DNA of 21,653 bases from a virus, in IMG/VR virus record IMGVR_UViG_3300021375_000191, positions 1 to 21,653 of that record, one strand, 5' to 3'. Each line of letters opens with the position of its first letter. The stretch's first letter is position 1. The notes under the pieces were generated by a model, which was given only the letters and a program-made list of their open reading frames with translations, was not told the origin of the DNA and made no database searches. This document shows, piece by piece, positions 14,130 through 20,477 of the stretch. Position numbers and translations under genes: made by a program.

Positions 14130-14756
14130 TTAACTGCCGCTACCGTCAGTTGTTGCTGATGTTCCACCGCCTGCGACAATACCGCCACTGGCTAATTCGT
14201 CAACTGCTGAGTTTTTAATTGTGTGTGCCGCATTATCATAACGAATAGTAGCAGTTACCTGTACCATATCACTTGATGAATAGTTTAAATCACCGTACTG
14301 TATGCTTGGAATAAAACATCCAACCATTTCCCATTTATCAAGTACTGCCGCATCTCCTTCATCAAATGCACCATCTAAAGTCTCAATAGAGAATTTAAAT
14401 TTATAATCTGCGCCTGATTTAGCTGATGCTTGTGTAGTGTGGTTAACTTGTTTTGATAACTGATGATCCAATGCCTTAATGACATTTCCATCTACATCAT
14501 CACGTAGTACAAGTGTTACGTCTGACCAGGTATGTTTACCAGCTAGACGAATTTTTGAGTTGTATGTGTCAACTGTGATATCTTCATGATCCAGTTGCGG
14601 TCTCGTTGCACTAATAATATTTGTTGTTATTAGTGGTTGTGCCGAGCTATCTGAACCGATTCCTTCAAATGTTACACGGAAACGGTATTGTAGTTTTGGC
14701 ATAAGTGTGCCTGACGCATTTGCGGTAGGGACACCAAAATTTGTAATTACAGCCAT
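14130..14756 (-). CDS. 19: gp19 tail tube protein
   Basis: 208 residues; T4 gp19 is 163. The family pattern is clear: LQYRFRVTFEGIG (about 22-34), ISATRPQLDHEDITVDTYNSK, LAGKHTWSDVTLVLRDDVDG, a central KWEMVGCFIPSIQYGDLNYSSSDMVQVTATIRYD near the C-terminus. Stacked hexamers form the inner tube through which DNA passes. A short Gly/Ser/Ala/Thr-rich tail (about 185-208) is extra relative to T4. The ATG at 14756 has AAAGGAG 8 bases upstream and a CATAAATAC late box within a longer inverted repeat. Confidence 0.92.
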   Translation of the reverse strand: MAVITNFGVPTANASGTLMPKLQYRFRVTFEGIGSDSSAQPLITTNIISATRPQLDHEDITVDTYNSKIRLAGKHTWSDVTLVLRDDVDGNVIKALDHQLSKQVNHTTQASAKSGADYKFKFSIETLDGAFDEGDAAVLDKWEMVGCFIPSIQYGDLNYSSSDMVQVTATIRYDNAAHTIKNSAVDELASGGIVAGGGTSATTDGSGS

Positions 14757-14778
14757 ATTAATCTCCTTTAGAAAAGTT

Positions 14779-14809
14779 CTTGCTATCTGTATTTATGCCA
14801 AATAGCAAG
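14779..14809. repeat. Inverted repeat enclosing the gp19 late promoter
   Basis: CTTGCTAT (14779-14786) and ATAGCAAG (14802-14809) are perfect 8-base arms around 15 bases that contain the ATAAATA box. As RNA from the upstream gene it forms a hairpin followed by AACTTTTC, so it may be a weak terminator of the oxygenase transcript. As DNA it flanks the promoter symmetrically. Confidence 0.6.
14790..14796 (-). promoter_or_regulatory. Late promoter box for gp19 and the second tube-like gene
   Basis: CATAAATAC on the minus strand, about 34 bases before the gp19 ATG, with AAAGGAG in the leader. Confidence 0.8.
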
Positions 14810-14820
14810 AAAAATTTCAT

Positions 14821-15501
14821 TTAGTTTCTTTGACAGTTAACACCCTTTATATCTTGTGGTGGTTGTGCAAATGGAAGAGCATTTAGAAGCCAATTAGTGC
14901 TGATCTCTAAATTTTCTTTCATTGAGTTGCCTGTCTCGCCCTTACTATGTAAGTGTACGCCTGCCGCTAAATGTACAGTACCATCTTTGAAACATACACC
15001 ACTGTGTACTTTTCTTGTGTTAACTGCGTACCAACGACGTGGTTCAAATTTTACGATTTTGCCATCGTGAATAAAAGTAAATTCATTCATATTAGTATTA
15101 TTAGCCCAGCAAATTAGACGTAGAGCATCGCCCCAAATCTCACCTGTTGGCTGTACTGACTTCCATTTATCTCTGTGTGGGAAAAGGAAATCACCACAAT
15201 CATATAGCATACAACCTACTTCAGTTGCATTGCTAGGTAACCCCCAGCCTTCAGGAACATGATTATATTCCCATCCGCCTTTTGGGCCATTTTCAGGACC
15301 AGCCATTTGCGCCGTTTTAGTTGGTCTCTGTCTTTTAATCAATTCAGGTCTACTATTCATCTCAATACATTGCTGTATTACATCTTCTGGAACCCATGCA
15401 TCTAGCTCAATAATATCGCCAGCACTCTGGAATAACCATTGTGTAGTCAAGTAAGGGATCTCTTTTGCCTGAATATCTGTTGTTGTGTTGAACATGTCCA
15501 T
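14821..15501 (-). CDS. 2OG-Fe(II) oxygenase-like protein (Asp/Asn hydroxylase type)
   Basis: 226 residues from the ATG at 15501 (MDMFNTTTDIQ), chosen because GGGAG lies 8 bases upstream; a GTG 16 codons earlier lies in palindromic leader sequence. The iron-binding facial triad is readable: FPHRDKW (His109, Asp111) and RKVHSGV (His166), spaced as in jelly-roll dioxygenases. RRWYAVNTRKVHSG resembles the distal segment of aspartyl/asparaginyl beta-hydroxylases. A preceding Arg (128, RLICW) is in family-typical position. Such enzymes hydroxylate residues in protein substrates. It stands alone between gp18 and gp19 with its own terminator upstream and late promoter, so a virion protein is a possible substrate. 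Substrate and activity are inferred. Confidence 0.6.
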   Translation of the reverse strand: MDMFNTTTDIQAKEIPYLTTQWLFQSAGDIIELDAWVPEDVIQQCIEMNSRPELIKRQRPTKTAQMAGPENGPKGGWEYNHVPEGWGLPSNATEVGCMLYDCGDFLFPHRDKWKSVQPTGEIWGDALRLICWANNTNMNEFTFIHDGKIVKFEPRRWYAVNTRKVHSGVCFKDGTVHLAAGVHLHSKGETGNSMKENLEISTNWLLNALPFAQPPQDIKGVNCQRN

Positions 15502-15513
15502 ATTAGAACTCCC

Positions 15514-15547
15514 AATTTTTACGTAAAAATTTGGAGGATATTCCTCC
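15514..15547. repeat. Two adjacent palindromes in the oxygenase leader
   Basis: AATTTTTACGTAAAAATT (15514-15531) is a perfect 18-base palindrome. GGAGGA/TCCTCC (15533-15538 and 15542-15547) forms a second hairpin that holds a GGAGG sequence. Both lie between the late promoter at 15553 and the ATG at 15501 and could fold in the mRNA leader, one hiding a decoy ribosome site. Confidence 0.65.
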
Positions 15548-15552
15548 ACTTG

Positions 15553-15559
15553 TATTTAT
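15553..15559 (-). promoter_or_regulatory. Late promoter box for the 2OG oxygenase-like gene
   Basis: GCATAAATACAAG on the minus strand, directly downstream of the gp18 terminator and about 51 bases before the ATG. Confidence 0.75.
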
Positions 15560-15571
15560 GCAAATCGGCCA

Positions 15572-15603
15572 TAAAAAAAGCGGGCATTTAATACCCGCTT
15601 TCT
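15572..15603 (-). terminator. Rho-independent terminator after gp18
   Basis: AAAGCGGG (15577-15584) pairs with CCCGCTTT (15594-15601), and inner bases extend the stem with a wobble pair. The minus strand continues as a run of seven T. It isolates the highly expressed sheath gene. Confidence 0.9.
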
Positions 15604-15623
15604 TAATTTATTAATTAGCTAAA

Positions 15624-18077
15624 TTAGCTAAGTTCGCCTGTATTAACAATACGAATTGGAATGTATATAAATTCAGCCGCTTTAGTTGGCTCAATAGCTA
15701 CATCAATATATAGTTCGTTTGCATCAATACGTGCTGGTGTGTTGTTTGTTGTATCACAAACTGTTGCATAATCATATACACCACGTTGCGTTAGGATATT
15801 TGATAGGAACCCATCAAATGTTGCCTTAGCATTACGTCTTGTATTTGAGTCATTTGGCTCAAACAAGTAAGGTCTACCAATTACTGCAAAACGCTCTCTT
15901 AGATAAGCTGTAAGTCTTGCAACGTTAACTCTATCTAATGCACTTGCACTTGCCGCTAGAGTTTTCTGACCGAAGATTAAAATACCTTCACTTGGGAATC
16001 TAGCAATTGGATTCAACTTCTTGTTGTACATTGCATCTCTATCACCTTGTGTTAGAGAAACTGCAACAAATTCGTTTTCACTATTAATGTATCCAACGTT
16101 AGTTGCATTTTGTACTACACCACGTGTTAGACCCGCTGGAGCAAACCATTGGAAACTAACGCTATCACTGTATGCATAAGAGTAAAGTACTGAATGTGAT
16201 GCAGGAGCAACAACATTCTTACCACTTACTGGATCAGTTGTGTAAACACTAGGATAATAAGCCGCACCATATGTGTTGCTACTTACTAGTCCATCTTCAC
16301 CGTTAGCTGTAGCGCCTGTACCTTGTACCCACGTTACTGCTTCTGTTGGTGTTTTACGGAATGGTGAATCGATAATGCAGAATGCAGTTTCGTTTCTATC
16401 ACTATTCAATGTAAACATTTCGTCTGCCATTTCAGGATAACCTGGAGCCGCAATTAAACGGAAGTTAACATTTTCTTCACGTAGTTTTGTGTTAGCCGCT
16501 GAAGCTTGCATAGCCGCCACAACAACAATACGCTGTGCTTTTCTACCAAAAGAACCGCTACCGTCTGGTTGGTTACCAGCTTTATTGCGCCACTTCCAAG
16601 TAGTTGTTAATGAAGTATCATATTCTTTAACAGTATTAGCTGATCTACACATGTTAACCGCAGTTGTACCTGTTGGGTAAACTAGTGGATTAGGACCATT
16701 TGTTAATACGTCTGCCGCTACAACATATGTTCCAGCCGCTTTTGCTAAAGATGTAATATCACCAAACACAACACCAGAAGATGTTGATTGGTCTGTATTA
16801 TCTTTTGCTACCCAAGATGTACCATTGTGTCTATAGATTTTTGGATAATTTGCATCATCTGTATCTACCCAGTAGTCACCAGCCGCTAGTGCGTTTCCGC
16901 CTGAGTCAGTTGTTGGTGCCGCTGTAGTGTATTGTACGTCTGAAGCTTTTACCCATTTTTGAACACCACTATCTACTGCTACTTCAAAAATGTCTAAGTC
17001 GTTTACATCACCATCAAACCAAATTGTTTTGTCTGTTGGGTTACCAGTTGGCTGTGTAATTGAAGCTTCCATTACATAACCACCAGTTGCTACAGAACTA
17101 GATGTACTAATGTTATCAAATTGTGTATTTGCAGAATCATAACGCAGAACTGCAATAATACCAGTCGTTGCATCAACATCATACCAAATATCACCTTCTA
17201 CTAATGTTCTAGCCGCGCCTGCAGATCCATCTTGATTGATGTCTCCGGATACGCCTGTAGGTGCCAACGCTTGTGCATACGTTCCTGCTACTTTAGTAAA
17301 AGCTGATGTTGCTGTTGTATACAATGCCAAGTAAATATCTAAACCAGAGCCTGGTGTAGTTGTTTTAACCCAAACATCACCTGCTGTAGGTGAACTTGGT
17401 GCAGTGTAGTGTGGAGCAAAAGAACGATCATTTGCTGTAAATGATGCGTCTAATACGTCCCAAGCGCCTGAAACGCCTTTGTAATAATATAGTTGTGTAT
17501 CATTGGCATCGTTAACTACTTCAACTAAGTAGGCACCATTAACTACAGCCGCTGATGCGGAACCTGCAGTTGATACAATTTCTACTGTTGGTGTTTGTAC
17601 TTCCCATGAACCATTGGATTGATATTCGTGAATACCAAACTTAGTAGAAGATGGGTTTAGCCAATATGTGTTATTCGCCGCAGGACCTGTTGGTGCAGAA
17701 CTTGCAGGACGTAGTTGTGTTAGGTTAACATCAGCTCGCATAATATATGCTGAAGATGCTTGACCAAGAAAACTATAAGCCGCTAACAAACCATATTCGT
17801 TTGTTTCGTCGCCCTGTTGAACTGTGGATGATACCTGTCTAATGTCAACATTACCATAATACTGTGTAAGTTCACGTTGTGAAGTTACTAGTATAGGTGT
17901 GTTGGCATTGGCTTTCTTTGTGTATTTTGCAATACTATCAGTTTCTGTTCCAGTTGGATCTGTCTTGTCACTACCTGTTGCAATAAACAACATAGGGACA
18001 GTACCAGCACCCGCTGGACCATAAACTGACTCGTCTGTTACTGAAACCTGTACGCCAGGTGAAACAAGATTTGCCAT
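15624..18077 (-). CDS. 18: gp18 tail sheath protein with repeat-rich insert
   Basis: 817 residues; T4 gp18 is 659. It forms the contractile sheath. The N-terminus MANLVSPGVQVSVTDESVYG and the C-terminal third hold the conserved core, including FPSEGILIFGQKTL, an RVNVARLTAYLRE segment and NELYIDVAIEPTKAAEFIYI at the end. Between about 124 and 425 lies an insert with at least five degenerate copies of a short beta motif of the form P-x-x-G-D/N-x-W-x-D ... I/Y-x-Y/H-x-S/N-G-x-W. Examples are NTYWLNPSS (about 136), GDVWVKTT (233), GDIWYDVD (295), KTIWFDGD (350) and GDYWVDTD (400). The insert replaces the outer domains of T4 gp18 and probably faces outward. The ATG at 18077 has AAGGAG 9 bases upstream. 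Confidence 0.95.
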   Translation of the reverse strand: MANLVSPGVQVSVTDESVYGPAGAGTVPMLFIATGSDKTDPTGTETDSIAKYTKKANANTPILVTSQRELTQYYGNVDIRQVSSTVQQGDETNEYGLLAAYSFLGQASSAYIMRADVNLTQLRPASSAPTGPAANNTYWLNPSSTKFGIHEYQSNGSWEVQTPTVEIVSTAGSASAAVVNGAYLVEVVNDANDTQLYYYKGVSGAWDVLDASFTANDRSFAPHYTAPSSPTAGDVWVKTTTPGSGLDIYLALYTTATSAFTKVAGTYAQALAPTGVSGDINQDGSAGAARTLVEGDIWYDVDATTGIIAVLRYDSANTQFDNISTSSSVATGGYVMEASITQPTGNPTDKTIWFDGDVNDLDIFEVAVDSGVQKWVKASDVQYTTAAPTTDSGGNALAAGDYWVDTDDANYPKIYRHNGTSWVAKDNTDQSTSSGVVFGDITSLAKAAGTYVVAADVLTNGPNPLVYPTGTTAVNMCRSANTVKEYDTSLTTTWKWRNKAGNQPDGSGSFGRKAQRIVVVAAMQASAANTKLREENVNFRLIAAPGYPEMADEMFTLNSDRNETAFCIIDSPFRKTPTEAVTWVQGTGATANGEDGLVSSNTYGAAYYPSVYTTDPVSGKNVVAPASHSVLYSYAYSDSVSFQWFAPAGLTRGVVQNATNVGYINSENEFVAVSLTQGDRDAMYNKKLNPIARFPSEGILIFGQKTLAASASALDRVNVARLTAYLRERFAVIGRPYLFEPNDSNTRRNAKATFDGFLSNILTQRGVYDYATVCDTTNNTPARIDANELYIDVAIEPTKAAEFIYIPIRIVNTGELS

Positions 18078-18098
18078 TTGGAGTTCTCCTTCTCAAAA

Positions 18099-18115
18099 GA
18101 GGACGTTATGTCCTC
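18099..18115 (-). promoter_or_regulatory. 5' hairpin in the gp18 leader
   Basis: GAGGAC (18099-18104) and GTCCTC (18110-18115) pair around 5 bases, near the expected 5' end of the mRNA that starts after the late box at 18123-18129. A hairpin at this spot could protect an abundant mRNA from decay. This role is inferred. Confidence 0.55.
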
Positions 18116-18122
18116 ATACGAA

Positions 18123-18129
18123 TATTTAT
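18123..18129 (-). promoter_or_regulatory. Late promoter box for gp18
   Basis: CGATAAATATTCG on the minus strand, about 45 bases before the ATG, in the gap after the dNMP kinase gene. Confidence 0.8.
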
Positions 18130-18172
18130 CGAAACCGTCAAATATAGTGCGTTTATAGAATTATATATAGTG

Positions 18173-18787
18173 TTAATGGAGTTTTTTGAGTACTTCTAAC
18201 TGAAGTTCATCGTATGATTTTGTGTTATCTATAGATACATCAAAATCCCAGCCTGCCCAGCTAAATTCGCTTGGATGAATATCTGGATATTTAGACATTA
18301 AGTCTTTTTGGTTTTTAGTATTGGCTCTTACAGCATATTCCCACCATTCAGGTTTGTCATTACGCCAAACAACGGCAGTTGTACCACCTAACTTTTTAAT
18401 AATATTAAGTTCATTAAAAAATCTACAATCTGAAATAACAACGTTCTTATCAGTCATTTCAATTTGTCTTTCACAGGCGGCTACCCAAATATCTGGATGG
18501 AAATGTGTACGCAATACATCAGTACCTACATACTGCAATGCATAACGTGGGGTAAAGTTGGGTATGTCTAGTCGCTTACTCCACCATTCATCAGGCATTT
18601 CTCTAAACGCTCTGCTTTCAGGTGTATTTCCTTCTAAAAGAATTCTATCCCAACCAAAAATACTTGCACAAGCATCTTTCAATACTCCTGCAAAACTGAT
18701 ACGTTGATAGCCTTCTGCAATTAAAAATCCAGCGGCCGTATCTTTTCCGTGACCAATTAAGCCACATATACCAATAACTTTTTTCAT
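18173..18787 (-). CDS. Deoxynucleoside monophosphate kinase (T4 gp1-like)
   Basis: 204 residues. The P-loop GLIGHGKDT at 9-17 with the following AAGFL helix matches T4 gene 1-type dNMP kinases, which phosphorylate dTMP, dGMP and modified dCMP for phage DNA synthesis. Further conserved-looking parts are RISFAGVLKD (about 29-38), RYALQYVGTDVLR (81-93), WVAACERQI, and VVISDCRFFNEL, where the Asp follows a hydrophobic strand as in Walker B. T4 gp1 is 241 residues. It has its own TTGACA-N17-TATAAT promoter with the ATG 6 bases after the -10 box and no ribosome site, so the mRNA should be leaderless. As an early enzyme between two late virion genes, the separate promoter makes sense. Confidence 0.85.
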   Translation of the reverse strand: MKKVIGICGLIGHGKDTAAGFLIAEGYQRISFAGVLKDACASIFGWDRILLEGNTPESRAFREMPDEWWSKRLDIPNFTPRYALQYVGTDVLRTHFHPDIWVAACERQIEMTDKNVVISDCRFFNELNIIKKLGGTTAVVWRNDKPEWWEYAVRANTKNQKDLMSKYPDIHPSEFSWAGWDFDVSIDNTKSYDELQLEVLKKLH

Positions 18788-18793
18788 GCTTGT

Positions 18794-18822
18794 ATTATAC
18801 TAAATTATGAGGGGATTGTCAA
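18794..18822 (-). promoter_or_regulatory. sigma70-type promoter for the dNMP kinase
   Basis: TTGACA (18822-18817), a 17-base spacer and TATAAT (18799-18794), both perfect. Six bases (ACAAGC) separate the -10 box from the ATG at 18787, so the start site is expected on the A of the ATG. Confidence 0.85.
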
Positions 18823-18830
18823 CCTAAAAA

Positions 18831-19568
18831 TTAACCAATTACAAAACTTAAACCAGTGCTACCATCATTATATAAGGTTAGTTCAGTTTCTAATTTGTCA
18901 ATTTCTGCTTGTGCATCTTGTCTAAGTTGATCTGCGTTCATTGTAGTTCCACCTTGTGGTCCTGCAATCTGTGTAAACTTACCACGTGCTTCTGCAAGGA
19001 TTAAACGAGCATGTGCAAACGCATAATCCTTTAACCAAGGACCTGCATATGTATCTTCTAAAAGATTCTCTTCTGGACGGTAATTAAAGACGTGTAACAC
19101 AACGGAATCTTCTGCTTTAATCATACGTTGTAATATTAGTCTTTTAGTTTGAGGGCGCCAAGTAAACATAAGTTCTGCACCAAACAGTCTACCCATTGTT
19201 TCTCTGTATTGATGTAACATATCAAACATTTGAAGTCCACCAGGACGATGAGCTCCTAATACATATGTTTGTAGATATGCCGCTTGGAAAGGTTCTATGT
19301 CATTGCCTGTTCCACTGCTTACGCCAGTAGTACGTCTGTAAATATCTTTGACTTCCATTACTTCATTAGGTAATGTATATTCACTTACTTCTTTTTGCAG
19401 AGTCATATTAATGAAGCTTTCTTCAACTGCATTTTCTGCTCGTTGTCTGTACTTCTGTATACTCTTATCAATGGCTAATTCATAGTGTTCAGGGTCCAAC
19501 TCAACGTCGACCATTTGCCCACCAAGTCTTAGTTCCATTTCTTTTATTAAATCATTACGTTTGGCCAT
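18831..19568 (-). CDS. gp13-like neck / head-tail connector protein
   Basis: 245 residues. The N-terminal part (VDVELDPEHYELAIDKSIQKYRQRAE) and the C-terminal part fit the neck (gp13/adaptor) family of T4-like phages. The C-terminal segment is PWLKDYAFAHARLILAEARGKF, then a Gly-Gly loop (IAGPQGGTTMNADQL) and a closing helix with EIDKLETEL. Between lies a beta-rich stretch (VSEYTLPNEVMEVKDIYRR ... RLILQ ... VVLHVFNYRP). T4 gp13 is 309 residues and seals the portal under the tail; this is shorter. The ATG at 19568 has GAGG 9 bases upstream and a late box inside the end of the previous gene. A paralogous structural protein is possible. Confidence 0.55.
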   Translation of the reverse strand: MAKRNDLIKEMELRLGGQMVDVELDPEHYELAIDKSIQKYRQRAENAVEESFINMTLQKEVSEYTLPNEVMEVKDIYRRTTGVSSGTGNDIEPFQAAYLQTYVLGAHRPGGLQMFDMLHQYRETMGRLFGAELMFTWRPQTKRLILQRMIKAEDSVVLHVFNYRPEENLLEDTYAGPWLKDYAFAHARLILAEARGKFTQIAGPQGGTTMNADQLRQDAQAEIDKLETELTLYNDGSTGLSFVIG

Positions 19569-19578
19569 AGTTTTACCT

Positions 19579-19905
19579 CTACTTGTATTTATTACAGAAG
19601 TGAAGGCAGACGTCAGAAGGTTCTGTAGTCCAGCCTGGATAATAGATATTATCCTGATATTGCTTATGATTCTGTATATTTTCTAAGTGATGATGCTCTA
19701 AACTGTTCCAATTTGGTTCATCCTTTAAACTTTTCTCAAATGATTCATCTCTTACAGGAACTTCATCAGCAATATTACGCTCGCCATATATACTCGCATA
19801 ATGACAGCATGGAAATACTTGCATACTACTATCCAAATAAAACCCTCTGGTTTTCTCATTATGAAAACTACAGTATACTTTGCAGTTCTTCTCTAGTTCG
19901 CTCAT
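19579..19905 (-). CDS. SPASM/twitch-like Fe-S domain, downstream half of a split radical SAM enzyme
   Basis: 108 residues. Cys8, Cys12, Cys33, Cys34, Cys100 and Cys104 are arranged like the auxiliary 4Fe-4S cluster domain of radical SAM enzymes. The block GFYLDSSMQVFPCCHYA corresponds to the usual 'x-D-x-x-G/Q-x-V-x-P-C' core, and a terminal CLHFCNKY closes the domain. On its own it has no catalytic core. Its ATG at 19905 lies within the end of the radical SAM gene (38-base overlap, +1 frame), with only a weak ribosome site. In relatives these two parts are normally one protein of about 300 residues. It is therefore the C-terminal half, made by reinitiation, by frameshifting, or separated by a mutation or sequence error. 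Confidence 0.65.
   Translation of the reverse strand: MSELEKNCKVYCSFHNEKTRGFYLDSSMQVFPCCHYASIYGERNIADEVPVRDESFEKSLKDEPNWNSLEHHHLENIQNHKQYQDNIYYPGWTTEPSDVCLHFCNKYK
19586..19592 (-). promoter_or_regulatory. Late promoter box for the gp13-like gene
   Basis: AATAAATACAAG on the minus strand is formed by the last codons (Asn-Lys-Tyr-Lys) of the SPASM-like gene. The leader carries GAGG before the ATG at 19568. Confidence 0.75.
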
Positions 19906-20473
19906 CTATTTGTCCAAACGGGCCATTGGGCCACTTAAATCTAATAGGAATATTATTAGAATTTGCAAAAGTTTTTGCTAACGGTATTTGTTCTTTGTTC
20001 CAATCAAACATTAAATATTCCCATGTACCTTTACCACCGTTATAAAACCAAGCATACATGTTTGTCCATGCTTTTTCCCAATTAACACCTTCTCTATATT
20101 TCCAATTTGTATCGTGATCAATGCCATCAATACTCCATGTTATTTTTAAGCGTCTATTTTTAGCATTCTTTCTATAAAATTCTGAACCTCTTAGGCCACC
20201 ATTGGTGTTTATACTTACATAACCGATTGCAGTAAGGTTGTCTATATAGTCTTGTATTTTGGGGTGCATCATTGGATCGCCATATTCACCACATAAGTCA
20301 TATGTCATATTCAATCCTTTTGTTTTTTCAACAATAGAATTTAATTCCAGGTCACTCATGTGTTTAAGGACAAGCCAAGGTACAGTTTCACCTGTTTCGG
20401 TTACTGTACGCCGGCATGTCCTACATTTTGCTTGGCAATAATTAGTAATATTCAGTTCTAAACTGTAGTCCAT
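19868..20473 (-). CDS. Radical SAM protein (catalytic half)
   Basis: 201 residues. Near the N-terminus NITNYCQAKCRTC gives the CX3CX2C motif (Cys13, 17, 20) that binds the 4Fe-4S cluster used to cleave S-adenosylmethionine. YDLCGEYGDPMMHP at about 58-71 is the GGE-like SAM-binding strand followed by a typical 'G-D/E-P-x-x-x-P'. YVSINTNGG and RLKITWSIDGID are later barrel strands. The protein stops after a partial barrel (about residue 201) and the Cys-rich auxiliary domain follows in another frame. The substrate is unknown; SPASM-type enzymes often modify peptides or proteins. The ATG at 20473 lies 5 bases after a perfect TATAAATA, with no ribosome site. Confidence 0.85.
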   Translation of the reverse strand: MDYSLELNITNYCQAKCRTCRRTVTETGETVPWLVLKHMSDLELNSIVEKTKGLNMTYDLCGEYGDPMMHPKIQDYIDNLTAIGYVSINTNGGLRGSEFYRKNAKNRRLKITWSIDGIDHDTNWKYREGVNWEKAWTNMYAWFYNGGKGTWEYLMFDWNKEQIPLAKTFANSNNIPIRFKWPNGPFGQIDERTREELQSIL

Positions 20474-20477
20474 ACAG

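Noticed and set aside
15600-15640. Direct repeat TTAGCTAA around the gp18 stop as an attachment site
   Set aside because: Only 8 bases, repeated once, in AT-rich DNA with no integrase nearby.
19713-20045. Plus-strand open frame of 110 codons over the radical SAM genes
   Set aside because: Lies opposite two well-supported genes with Fe-S motifs, and no recognisable protein features are seen.
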